From Dipylidium caninum (lineage: Eukaryota > Platyhelminthes > Cestoda > Cyclophyllidea > Dipylidiidae), in contig QEYB01001522.1 in assembly GCA_017562135.1 (NCBI GenBank), forward strand, positions 186,001 through 250,000: a stretch of 64,000 nt of DNA, in the 5' to 3' direction. The first letter of the stretch is position 1. Each line of letters starts with the position of its first letter. Position numbers and translations under genes: made by a program. Positions 41,716-54,100 of this stretch are shown one piece after another. Under the pieces are notes generated by a model that saw only the letters and a program-made list of their open reading frames with translations, was not told where the DNA came from and did not search any database.

Positions 41716-42928
41716 CTACGAAAAATAGAAACAAATTTACATGGCTAGACATCAGCAAGTACAGTAGCGAATGGATTCACAAAAAGCAGACGAAAAGAGA
41801 GCGGCATATAACTAATATTCCTATTGCAAAGTAGAACTTGAGAACAGGGAGGTACTTTTAGGACCTTACAGGAAAAATGCATAACCACACGTGCGCTCAC
41901 ACTCAAGGAAAAAAATAATCATCCCGATACGCGACAAATACACTGGAAGGTATTACAAGAAACAACGTATGCGAAAAGTAGAGCAGTATCACAAAAAGAA
42001 ATGACTGCGGCCGCGGGAAAAAAATACATTGCTAAAAGTGGAGAGGACCTCTGAAAAAGCGGGACGAATTTTAGATAAAGTACTGCAAATAGGCTGAAAC
42101 ACTAATCCAATTGAGCATTTACCCGCATTGAGGATTGCAAAAAACATCAACGAATAAGTATTAGCGCAGAAAAGGAAATAGGAAGAAGCAAAGAGACACA
42201 TCACATTCGGAGGAAAAAAAAATTTAAAGAGTCGTCTTTTTGCAGGCTAACGTAACGGCCTGAAATTGCGCGCACAAACAAAATAACGCACTATGATGTG
42301 CCACAGTCAAATTGTTAGGAGTTACTTGTGCGAAAAAGGTGATTAAGAAAATCTGTGCAAAAGAGGACACACTAACGTAAAAAGAGCAACTTAGCTGTTA
42401 TAAAAAAGTCGCAATACCTGTTACTCGTAAAATAAATTTTTTATAAATTGTTTTAAACGTGAGACTTTCACATACGTTTTATAAAAAGGATTTTGTACAA
42501 CGCCAAAATCGCCTTAAAACACCGCTTTCCTCACGTATTCATAAAATGCAAAACTTGTAGTTATTTTGTTTGATATGATATTTTTATCTAATACTTACCT
42601 CTAACCTAAACTGAATACATTTTGTTTAAAATTGTTTTTGTCGGCTTTGCGTCCGTTTTGAGTTTCAACAAGTCGCTTTTATTTGTCATGCGGCGCAGCG
42701 GCCGTGTTCCCGTAGTTTGCCATTAATTCCTGGAACTGGGGTAAGTTAGATAGACTCTGGCGCACGGTTCTTCGAAGCTTTTTATTTTTGAACATCTGAA
42801 CTTCGTCAGTGTGATTTCGACACTACTCTCGTCTTTCAAGTGCAGCGACTGTTCTTGTTCTCTTTTTGTGTAACTGAGTCTTTCACGGGTTTTTTTAGAG
42901 ATGCTCTTATTTCAATGCGTTTACGTTT
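41716..42928. other. Divergent spacer, nAChR and KANSL1-like genes
   Basis: A-rich and T-rich, with no exon I can support. The missing signal-peptide exon of the receptor may lie here, as may both promoters. No clear TATA box was identified. Confidence 0.4.
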
Positions 42929-44975
42929 ATGGAAGCTGTTAATACCAATGGCTATACTATCGACGAAACAGTAACTGTTGAAAACCACAATAACAACGCT
43001 TTCGCCCCTGTATTTGTGCAATACTCGAAATCCTCTTCCGACTATTCGCTCGATTCTATGGCTCCCCGTACAATCTGCGTTCCTTTTGGTAGCGTTTGTT
43101 CGTCTACCTACTCGGCACCGGTCTCAAAATCAGCATTTATCTCTTCCTCATCGGTCCCGCAAAAATTAGGGATGGCTAGACAAAATTCTTCTGGTTTTCA
43201 GCATTCCGTTCCCCACGACTTCCAAACGTCTTTATCCATCGATTCATGCCAACGAAAGTTACAACAAATCGTCTCGCGTCACAACTTAGCAGAGATGCGA
43301 GCAATGCGTTTAATGTCTTCTATCGGTAATCTTTCCGTGACGCGGAATAATCAATCCAGCGGACTTTTTGGTGAGAACTTGTCTGATTTGACCGAGTCTA
43401 GCTCTGATGATGAGTTAGTAGATGAATCTCAACCATCTGATACGTAAGTTTTGTTTATGTTATGTGCACAAGTGCGTAGGTGGTTTCGCAGTCGTGCGAT
43501 TTTGCGTTGTCACTGGTCACTCCTTCAATCAGAAATAGTCAAGGCAATGGATTGTTTGAAAAACCTGAAGCCCTTGCATCGCCGTTGCAGGAAGTGGCGA
43601 AGGTCTCTTCCCCTCCTTCCTCAAGGAGGTTTAATTGAACGAAGTCTTGGAACTACTAGCCGCGCTCTTCCGTTCGAAAAATCTGATAAACCGAGACACA
43701 CTTATTACGATTTGTCATCCTTAACACACTTGGACTTCGTGTTCCCTGGTTCGTTTTTTCTTTCAAATATAATCTCGGGGAATTTAGGCAGTGCAAAGCC
43801 ATCTCACGTAACACATCCTCACTGTCAGCAGACATTTGGCATGTGTTGCATTTATTGCTGTCCAGCGTTTAATAATGACACGGAAAGGAATGCGACTTCA
43901 CCAATTTCTACCATAACTGAAAGATCTGTCGCAATTGATAGATCGAAACGTAAGTAATTGTTCTCATCTCGTCGTTTTTACTTTAGAATCTTGAGCGTGT
44001 GTTATCGGTGAATTTGAGATCTCAATGACTTAAAAATTCATTTGTAAGGTCAGACTCGTCGAGCTGAGAAATCAAAACGAACGTGGAAGAAAATTGCGTT
44101 TCACCAAACCCAGTCGAAGTACAAAGATGATCTTCCTTGCTCATCCGGCGTGTCATCCACAAGTTCGCAGGACGGTCACGGGTCGAGGCGTCATCTAACC
44201 CTACTCCGGTCCATAAATCGGCAGCCTTACCATTACAGATCAGTCATTGATGAACGCAAGAAATCTCTTGATTCCCCTTATAATATCTTCAAGGAGGCGA
44301 ATTATTGTCCTAGAAAGTTTGGAAATGCTAAACAAATACCCGTACCATTGTGGCGGAAGGTTTCTTATCCATCGTCAATGGATATTGTAAAAAGAACTGA
44401 AGGGTCCGGTTCAACATCCAATTCTCACTTTATTCATTCCCCTCAAAATCGTCAGACAACTTGTAATTATCGCGTAAGTTGTGGCATGATTTCACTTATT
44501 CAAATATGCCGGTCATATATCCGATAGGTTCCGAAGAAAAACTTGCGGATTTTACAGTTTTACACTGGGTAGTTACTTTGTGTAAGCATGCAGTAAAAAT
44601 AAACTTCGCTGGTTATCATAATTATTTCCATTTAATAAGACATCGTCCGTCAAGTGTGTGCACCCCCTTTGTGCTGATCTGCTAACTGAATTTTCTTCAA
44701 TATCCCTTGAGTAGTTGGGATACAAACTTGCTTTGGCTGAGATTAGTTTTAACTTACAGTGGTTTTTTGCTCCGGTTTTCGTCGCATGACATTACGTCCC
44801 GAACGTTTTGACTTTTTTATAGATGCCTGCCTCAAATAGCGGTAGGCTCGAAGGCACGGCGGGCGCTAACCACGAGCAGTTGCGCACGGTGGGGATAGCA
44901 GAGCAATGCGGGAAAGTCGGTCCGTCTCTCTCTTTCAATCTTCTGCCATCTTCAAAGTTGCCAGACTTACCGTAG
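42929..44975 (+). CDS. PEHE-domain protein, KANSL1-like
   Basis: Four exons, 42929-43443, 43480-43949, 44049-44473 and 44823-44975, join in phase and give 520 residues. Residues 1-170 are Ser-rich and probably disordered, with an acidic patch (LTESSSDDELVDE). Residues about 172-200 (WFRSRAILRCHWSLLQSEIVKAM) resemble the conserved W..R..W..LQ segment of KANSL1. A basic stretch (RQTRRAEKSKRTWKK) follows, and residues about 395-445 contain a PEHE-type motif (DSPYNIF..., QIPVPLWRKV). PEHE domains of KANSL1 and MSL1 bind the MYST acetyltransferase KAT8/MOF, so a role in a histone H4 acetylation complex is likely. The similarity is partial and from memory; an MSL1-like assignment is possible. Intron 1 is only 36 nt. 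Confidence 0.62.
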
Positions 44976-46424
44976 TTACTTCCTCCCCACCCAGTATTTC
45001 ATTTTATTCGTTACTGAGGATGTGTGCACCTCCTCCCTTGACTTTTTTAACGCCCTTCATAATCAGATGTAAATATTTTTCTCTTGCTTTTGTGCTGCAT
45101 CAGCTGCTAGTCGGAGGCACACATCGTCCCTCGTCATGTACATACCCCTTTCTCTCAGTGGTCCTTTGTACTAGTTGTATTAGTAAAGTACCCACTTTTC
45201 AATATAGTCATCAGAATTGTATGGCTCAGTGAAGTTCTCTTTGATTTTCAAAAACCTATCCAAGTTCCCTTAACGACCTTGTGGCCAACCAAACTGCAGG
45301 AATGGCTTGCGTGCTCTCGGCTCCGGGGTGAGTTATGGATTTTGACTTGCAACTTCGCAGGGGATAAAGAATGCCACAAATCCGGGGCCAGGGCGCATGA
45401 ATTAAAATTCATCCGTGAGGGCGCTCAAAGGACTTATGTTAAGAGCAATCTGTTCCACTAAACGGACGCTTAAACATCGTCACGCATAGAATGAAACAGA
45501 CTAGTTTGATCTTAAATGGCGGAAGGGCCCATATTGGCAAGGTGTGATCGGCTTGTCACACTGTGCTTAATGTGGAACGGCGGGGACGCGGGGTCACGTG
45601 CCTTGGAGAGACATGCAGCGGACTGCACTCTCGTTTCAGCATTGAAGTTCTTATCAGACCAATAAGTGTTGCGTTTCATCATGGCGGGCTTGAGCTCCCT
45701 AGTACCTCGCCGAAATCACTTGATTTTCGTGTTCGCTACCAGTTTGTCGGATGAGAGCAAGTCGTCAGACTGCTCAGAAAGCATGCGGCTATGGGGTCTT
45801 GTCTGCTAAATGACGCATCTCCTGCGAGCATATAAAGTATTCCAGAATGTACTGGGGATAAACACTAGCCACCTCACGCAAGTGAGGCACTTTCTATTAC
45901 AGCGATTGGGTGCTCTTTGCGGTAATTGTGCTAAGATAAATAAGGAAATAGTGCAGCCAGGGGAAGGGGCATCACCTCCAGATGGCATAAAAAATACTTC
46001 TCAAGGAGCTTGAAGATTCTCATGCGGTAAGCTCTGCCCTAGGAATAAGTTTCAAATGCATGCACCGGTCAATCGTTCCTTGGCTCTAAGATTTGCATGA
46101 ATTCGATTGGGGCCATCGAAGAAGCAAGGAAGGGGCTATCGAGTATGCACACGCCGTTTTAGACATCCTACTACTGTTATGCTAAATGCTTGTGTTGCGG
46201 CATTGGCTGTCACCCAAAAAAATGTAACATTGTAATCAAAATTAATTGAAAGTACAAAGAAGTATTCGGTAACAATTATATCTATTCCCGTACTTTTATT
46301 AGTACATAATGAAAATACCTATAATCCTTAAGAGGAATTTCAACACAATGTCTATTTATTGAAATGCCAAAATTCAGTTTTCGTCGAAAAAAATCAAACT
46401 TGGAAATGGCCATTGAAACGTGCT
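44976..46424. other. Spacer between KANSL1-like and FPPS genes
   Basis: No recognised exon. Segment 45280-45610 is more GC-rich than its surroundings and could be repeat-derived. A reverse-strand AATAAA at 46355-46360 probably ends the FPPS transcript. Confidence 0.45.
46355..46360 (-). terminator. Polyadenylation signal (AATAAA on minus strand)
   Basis: TTTATT on the plus strand 65 bp beyond the FPPS stop codon. Motif match only. Confidence 0.5.
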
Positions 46425-49137
46425 TCACTTTTTCCGTAGGTAAAGTGTATCAAGGAGCTCGACGAAGAAGTTTCTTGGCAATTTAGTAGCTGCTGCGTCC
46501 GTAAAGTCTTCACATTCCTTGTCAGTACTCACCGATTCAATGAGCTCAAGAATGCGTTTTCGAGTTCGGGCTTCATATGCAGAGTAAAGATTTGGCATGT
46601 GAATTTCATCGAATATTTTACGAACTGCAGCCACACAAGTTGGGTCTTTTTTTCCATAGTTGCTCTAAATGGATCATCAAAGTTAAAGGTGACGCCATGC
46701 AGGCCTGTGCGCAAAATTTTGCATTCCAATGGACGGAGGAAAGGACCAGTTGGCACAGTTTTGTCAGTCAATGACCACATAAACTCCAGCTTCGATATAG
46801 ATACCAGTGTGAAGTGTTTACCGAAAACAACCAACGTTTGAAATGTGGTTTTTCCATTTATCAGTATCGGGATTAGTTTGCAATATGCAAAAAGGCCAAT
46901 AATTTAAGTAGAACGGCGAAAGACTTAAGAAGCGTGACATTTAACAGTGTACAATAAAGTTACCATGGTAAATCACATTCTTTTTCAAATCCTAGGTTCA
47001 TCGCAAAAGAATTTCGCAAAAAAACGTTAGTGTGGTGGTAAATTACCCTAAATGTATGCTAAAAACGATTTGATTTGGATGTAGCCAGCTATCATCAGAA
47101 TGCAATCAAGTAGACGTTTTGGGTATGTCGATTATGTGTGCTTCGGGAATTAAGGCATTTTGACTAATATAAAACCAATGAATTGCTGCGCAACGTAATA
47201 AACATTAGCAACTAAATTATTTTAGGCTTAAACGTCAGAAATAAGGTATGGAAAGCAAAAGATGCCTTGATAAGAAAAATCAGTAACATAAAACACAACT
47301 GTGTTAGGGCAGTCCACGAAATTAACTGAACGTTTATAAAAAATATAAAGTATTTGCCTAATGGGCTATATTTTGTTATTCGGCTACGCAAATAAAATTG
47401 ATCTCACAACATCACGCATCATAGTACACCATTTGCTTCTTCCAAATCGATGTTTCTAACATGAACTCCGAAAATATTCTGAATAACAAGATTACTTTTT
47501 ATATAAGAAACTTTTCAAGATCTTACAAATCATGAGTGTCAAAAACAACCTAGCAACCCAATATTAGATGCAAAATGATTAGAAAATTCTAATTCTTAAT
47601 ACGGTCATACAAATTATAGGTAACTTCACATTTGCTACTGCATCCAAAAGTCTAGGAATGGTGCCAAGACTCCAGAATAACTCTAACAAAACGATAGGTT
47701 GCGTCTGCATTCGATTTCAAATTAGCGAGGTGGATCATGACACTATTTACAAATCTACATAGCGTTAGAAAACGGGGTTTTAGTTAAGAAAACATGATTG
47801 TGGACGATTAAAATTTGCTTTGTTCATAAGAAATAAAAATAAGTACTTTTAGTTCATTGATTTAGGGACAAACAGATTATAGTTTACAGGTACCCAAAAA
47901 CATGCGAAAGGAATGAGAGATGTGGCATAGTTCTTACATAATTTTAGTGATTCAAGACACAACTTACATTAAGAATAGCTTGTTGTTCATCAGACACTTT
48001 TTCTAGGGCTGTAGCAATTAACCAACTGCACTTGCCCTCCGCAATGTCAGTACCCATCTTACCCGTTACATCTTCGTCTCCATATACGTCCAAAAAATCA
48101 TCCTTGATCAATAAAAAGACAAAATTGACAAAATAAGGCCAAATACGTGGGCATATTATACAACCTAACAACAAATTGTAGATAATATCATTAGAAAATA
48201 AGAAAACAAACATAAAAACGACAAATTACTTGAGCCTGAAAATACTCTCCAATTTGTAGGAGAATCGACTTCGCATTTGAAAATAACACGTCACTTTTCA
48301 CATCCGCCTTAAATCAGAGAAGGGGAATAGAAACTAACGGTCTTACAAAAAAACGAAATGTTAAAAAAGAAGGGAAAAAGAGAAAGGCAACTAACCAAAA
48401 GCATCCCAGCAGTGATAGGAAGGATGAAACTATAATAAGTGGTCTTCCACTTTGCAACTGAGGCGAATCTAGTCCTAGTAACAGCGCTGAGACGGTTGTC
48501 ACGTGATTTAACCAATAATGGAGACATTAATTCTCTTGGGTGATTAGGCCCCAGTTGTTCGTTGAGGAGAATATCCAAAGCTTGTCCAAAGCACGTAAAG
48601 TTGGCACAATCGAAAAATAATTTTAGGATTTCTAGGTATCTGGGGTGGCGATGAGCATAAAGGGTAGCCATAAGAAGCTGTTGAACAGACATAAACAAAT
48701 GCAGGCCATCGTTAATTCCGATCAACCCATGTCCTTCTCTTTGCTGTAATAAGCCCCATGAAGTCTGTCCCCTTCGCATGGGTGAACCATCAATGAGATC
48801 GTCATGTACTAAGAAACCAGCTTGCAACTTGTTGGAAAATGTAAGATTGAAATGACAATACCAACTCCACTGCCCAGCCGACTAAATTTACCAGCCTCAG
48901 ATGATCAGCGGAATGTTTCACGTTCGCAAAGCACTTGAAAGCTGCGACACAGAAGCGACCACGGAGCTTTTTGCCATTGGGTACATTGTAGTTTGCAACC
49001 TTATATGAATTATTACTTTAACGTACCCTAATGAAATGTGATTTTGATAATTCAAGCTCCGAACTAATCTTTCCGTAAAGTATATCAAGTACGTCAGCAA
49101 AGAAAGAATCGAAGTCAGATGTGAGATCGAACAGCAT
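46425..49137 (-). CDS. FDPS: Farnesyl diphosphate synthase family, trans-prenyltransferase
   Basis: Six exons, 49137-49027, 48999-48862, 48827-48396, 48307-48230, 48102-47968 and 46664-46425, all in phase 0, encode 377 residues, close to family length. Motifs: [11 protein letters not shown] (substrate-binding Lys/Arg), first Asp-rich motif in [26 protein letters not shown], second Asp-rich motif [20 protein letters not shown], and C-terminal LYLRKK. The enzyme condenses IPP with DMAPP and GPP to make FPP for dolichol, ubiquinone, haem and protein prenylation; flatworms lack de novo sterol synthesis. The residue five before the first DD is Gly where animal FPPS has Phe (AFFLVADD), a position known to set product length, so GGPP may be made. 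The gene is head-to-head with UPF1. Confidence 0.93.
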
Positions 49138-51185
49138 AGCTAGATAAGATCAATGACAAATAGCACAACAAAAATGACCAATCGTGAGATGGTGACAACC
49201 CAGTAAGGTCACAAAGGCGAAATTGCTTTAATTGTCAGGAAAAATTGTGTGCCTCACAAAAAATTTATCCAAAGTCTGTTACAATTAAACAGGCTTGACT
49301 CGTGGGTTTTTATGATTGTGTAGTGTTGATTTAATTTGGAATGCTCATTTCCGATTTAAAGGGACAGCGCTGACGACACATATCGAGACATAACGAGAAA
49401 AAAACCGGAAGCAATATATTTAATGCGTCGTTGCCTTTTTAGCCACAGAGTTTTAGATACCACTTGAAGTAATACTCCCTCTTTGCCTCTTCCCGATGGA
49501 TAGCATTAGTGTAGCGTCACTTAGAAACCTTCAAAGTTACACATACTAAAACACGACCTATCACCCTACTTCTTTGCAATTCTTAATCTAGCCTAGGGGT
49601 CGGGAAGAGGAAATGGACCAAAAATTGCCTCAAATATCAATCACATAATTAGTGGCCTGAAGGCGCTAATTGACGTTTACTTGAGGTGCTTGATTGATGT
49701 GCTCACGGAAGACATTTTACAAAATTAAACCACTGAGTCCTATAAATGAAATAAGAATAGAAAGGAAATGATGGGACCAGGATTACCTGCTGTTTAGTTA
49801 TACGCTTTTGTTTGAAAATTAGATTAACCAGTGAATTGGCTATCCACATTTTCTGAATATTTATAAGGTGTTCGGGTTTCTGAACACAATGGCCATAATC
49901 ACTTTCATATAATTTAGTAATCAGGAGCGTCATGAACCTTTGCAAGAAGGAAATACCTAATGTAATGTGCGCTATAATATGCATTTGAAGAGGACCAATA
50001 TATCCCAACCTTTTTATGATGCTAATTACTACGTGGGACATAAATCTCCATTTAGGAAGCTAACACAAGTCATATATTCCCGCTTAACTTAAATATAAAA
50101 GTCAAAATATATGGCCGACTAATTACCATTACCTTTCTAAATCATATGGGAAGTGTATTTCCCATTTCACACATGCGACGTTGCATAGATTTCCAGCTTT
50201 AAAAGTGCAATAAAATTCCACGGAAAATCCTCCACATCCATACAAGCAAAACGTAATTTAAAAGAACTATGAAAATATTAATGCGCGTTTGCTTCAGATT
50301 TTACACTTGAAGTAAACACTATCATCTCCTACTGGCCACAGGGGTTCGTGTTGAGACTCTATAAATCTGCCTTAACATTGAAAGTTGGTATTTAACCTTT
50401 GACCGTTTCCTCGTCACTCGCATTTTCTCCACAAATATGTCGGAAGCGGATGTTCGAAGATTATGTAATTTGGCTTTCCCCGATGGCTTCCACACGATTT
50501 CCCATCAAGGTGCGCAACATTAAAATTTATCAATTGAAGACAGGAACTGTCCTGCTACAGTACATTGCCCCTTTGGACCTTCCTCATAACGGATTGTAAA
50601 GGGAATCGCTAATGTTATATGTATAATAGATTTAGACTTTATGATCTGCTTGGAATTAATGAGACGAAATTTTTTCAACTGAATACACGAATCAACCGCA
50701 TGACGTTTGCGATAATTTGACCGTACTGGTCAACTTTAAAATATTGACTAAGATCATGGTTAATATTAGCTAGCGTTGTCTGCAATTTGCAAGGATTTCA
50801 AAATCGAAATTTGTGGCTTTTATGGCCATAATGGGAGCTAATCGCTTAGGAAAGCTAGTTATATGTTAAAGGAAGCTAGCCATATCATCAATGCTTTTGA
50901 CACTGAGATCTCAATGTCAGATCCACATTAAAGTGACATCAGTGCAAAGTGTTCTTGTACGAATTTGAATTTGGTCTACGGCGATAAAAAGCCTCGTATA
51001 GCCTATAATTTCTCTTTATTAACTCGACGTGACGGTTTCAAAGTTTTATCGTTTTCAAACAATCTTAAAAATGCATAAAAATTATAAGGTACACGGTTCT
51101 TTATTTATATGCTTGGAGTGATATTCTACTTTTCATACAGATTTTGTTTTACGATTTCTGTTGTCTTTCGGCCAATTTAATTTCG
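49138..51185. other. Divergent spacer, FPPS and UPF1
   Basis: AT-rich two-kilobase head-to-head interval holding both promoters. The only coding-like signal is a short segment at 50437-50509, listed separately. Confidence 0.45.
50437..50509 (+). CDS. Possible orphan exon, function unknown
   Basis: An ATG frame of 24 codons (MSEADVRRLCNLAFPDGFH then TISHQ) ends at a GTGCGC donor. The wording LCNLAFPD faintly recalls the start of uDENN domains (YLAFPDS), but no downstream exon was found before UPF1 begins. It may be a chance frame, a 5' exon of an unseen gene, or a UPF1 leader exon. Confidence 0.2.
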
Positions 51186-54100
51186 ATGGATGTGTTTGAC
51201 AGCTACTGTCCTAGTTCACAGGCGTTGACATTTTTCGATCCAGATGAAGGTCTAATTGGGGCTGATACTCAGGGACCCGATTTTGATGTCAATGATTTTT
51301 CTCTCCCTACACAGTCACAAACACAGTCTTCGCACCCCGAAGTCAAGTCTGGTCTCGACATTTGCGATGTAATTTGTACATTTTTTGTTATTTCCTCAGC
51401 CACATTCTAGAGACACTAACAAGAACATTGATCTTCTGGCAGAAGATGTTAACAGTCTGAGTTTACGCAATTTGGACGATCCCAGAGAGGTCATAGTTGA
51501 TCAACTTCCCGATTATGCTTGTGCTTACTGTGGAATTTGCGATCCCGCTTCCGTCGTATTGTGTACCAACTCCAAGAAGTGGTTCTGCAACGGTCGGGGA
51601 AACACTTCTGGAAGGTAATACGCTTTTTTCACACAACCTTTAGTCATATCGTCAACCACTTGGTTCGCTCTCGATACAAGGAGGTTTCGCTTCACAAGGA
51701 CAGTCCCCTGAAGGACACAATTCTGGAATGTTATGTATGTGGTTCCAGAAATGTATTCCTTCTTGGGTTTGTGCCGGCCAAGGCGGAATCTGTAGTGGTT
51801 TTGTTGTGCAGACACCCATGTGCCAATCAAAATAAAGATATGAATTGGATCCATCGCAATGGCAACCACTTATTCAGGATCGACAGTTTCTACCTTGGCT
51901 TGTCAAAGTTCCTAGTGATGAAGAGCAAGCGAAAGCACGTCAAATATCCGCTCAACAAATAAACCGCCTTGAAGAGTTATGGAAGGAAAAATCCGGAAGC
52001 CGAAGTTGTTGACTTGGAAAGGCTGGTACTGAAAAAGAAGTCAATTTCCTGTTCTTTTGAGGTATTAGGAATTTTTCATACACTTCAAGGTACAATAATG
52101 AGGCTCACTATTGTGAAACATTTGTCCCTCTTATTTTACTCGAAGCAGAGTACGATCGTAAGATTAAAGAATCAATTAAGTTGGAAAAAGTTTGTGTCCG
52201 TTGGGAAGTGGCACTGAACCGGAAAAGGGTTGCTTATTTCAAAATTCCTGGCGCTAACGAAGGTATTTAATGGTGATGTGAAATATTCTATTTAAGGTCC
52301 CGAGTTGAGGATTATTCATGGAGATGAACTGGTGCTTATCAAGGCGAGAGGCATGGAAGAGGTTGCTGCAGAAGGTCACGTCACAAAAATACCTGATAGT
52401 AAGTTTTAATACCCTATAGAGTTTTTTCTCCGGCCATTGATTGGTATTACTGCTTTTTTCGTTTAGATTTTTCAGATGAGGTTGCCTTAGAAATGGCATC
52501 CATTCCTGAATCGTTTATTAGTGCTCCTTCGTACACAGTTGTTTTCAAATGGAAAGGAACAACCTACGAGAGAATGAGAAGTGCCGTTTTAAAAGTTAAC
52601 GGCGAAATTTTGGAAGACTACATAAAATTAAGAATTCTTGGTCGTGAAATGGAGGATATGGTTTTGAAGTGTAACCTTCCCAAGCGCTATTCGGCTCCCG
52701 GACTTCCTGAACTAAATCATAGCCAAGTCTATGCAGTGAAAACTGTTCTTCAGCGTCCTCTTAGTTTGATACAAGGTCCTCCAGGAACCGGCAAAACGGT
52801 TACCTCTGCTACTATTGTATATCATTTAAGTCAGATTCATAAGGAAAAGGTTTTGGTTGTCGCACCTAGTAATACAGCTGTTGATCAATTGTGCGAGAAG
52901 ATTGATCGGACAGGCCTTAAGGTTGTTCGAGTGTGTGCTCGTTCGAGGGAAAGTTTTGGTTTCTCCTGTCTCAAGACTAACTCTTCATGTTCAAGCCCAG
53001 AATGTGCATGGTCAAACAGAACTACGAAAACTACAGCAACTTAAGGATGAAACTGGTGAATTAAGTAAAGAAAGATGAAAGTCGGTATCGAACATTAAAG
53101 AAAGCAAGAGGGTATGAAACTCCCTCAATAGCAATTTGGTGTCAAAACTGTATACTCACTTAAAAACGATCTTGGATTTCGTTTTTAAGTTGATTAACGT
53201 AACTTTTTCTTCTAGATGAAATCCTTCATGCAGCCGATGTGGTTTGTTGTACTTGTGTTACTGCTGGGTCACAAAGGTTATGGATGGATTTCCACTCGGT
53301 ACTAATTGATGAATCGACGCAGGCGACTGAGCCTGAATGCTTAATTCCTCTTATGGTGGGTTGCCGTCAAGTAGTACTTGTGGGGGACCACTGTCAATTG
53401 GGACCTGTTATTACATGCAAAAAAGCAGCCAAAGCTGGTCTTACCCAAAGTCTTTTCGAACGTCTCGTCCTCCTGGGTATTCGTCCCATACGCTTACAGG
53501 TTTGCTTTTCCGTGCCGATGATAAGGCTGGCAATTTCGTATAATTTTATCCTTAGTTTTTTCAGCTGTCTTTTTTCCTGGCAATAATTTGATAATAGTCA
53601 GAATGTCTGGAAATTTAAAAATATTTAGACAGTTCTCTTACTTGTTCTAGCCTTTATACTCAATGATTTTATGTTTTTAGGTCCAATACCGCATGCATCC
53701 TGCATTAATCAGCCTTCCCAAGTAATGTTTTTTACGAAGGCAGTTTACAAAACGGTGTAACCTACGGAAGACCGCTGCAAGAAAATAGATTTTCCTTGCC
53801 TAATCCCGAACAGACCCATGTTTTTCTACTGCACTTCAGGAACAAGAGGAAAATATCGGGCAACGGTGTCTCTTATCTCAATCGTTACAGAAGCCGCAAC
53901 TGTAGAAAAAATTGTGACAAAGCGAGTTCACATACTTTCATGATTTTGATACTATTTTAAGGATTTTAGTTAGTACTGTCTTGGAATTCTATTATCTGAC
54001 GAAGTCTAAAATTCTTTAAACCAAAACTTTCATTTCTATTTTCCTTAAACTCTCTCCTAGAATGCTGAAAGTGGGTGTCAATCCCACTACAATCGGTGTT

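Noticed and set aside
46529..46834. Minus-strand 101-codon frame overlapping the last FPPS exon.
   Set aside because: It is a different frame of the FPPS exon plus its upstream intron; the FPPS frame is clearly the conserved one.
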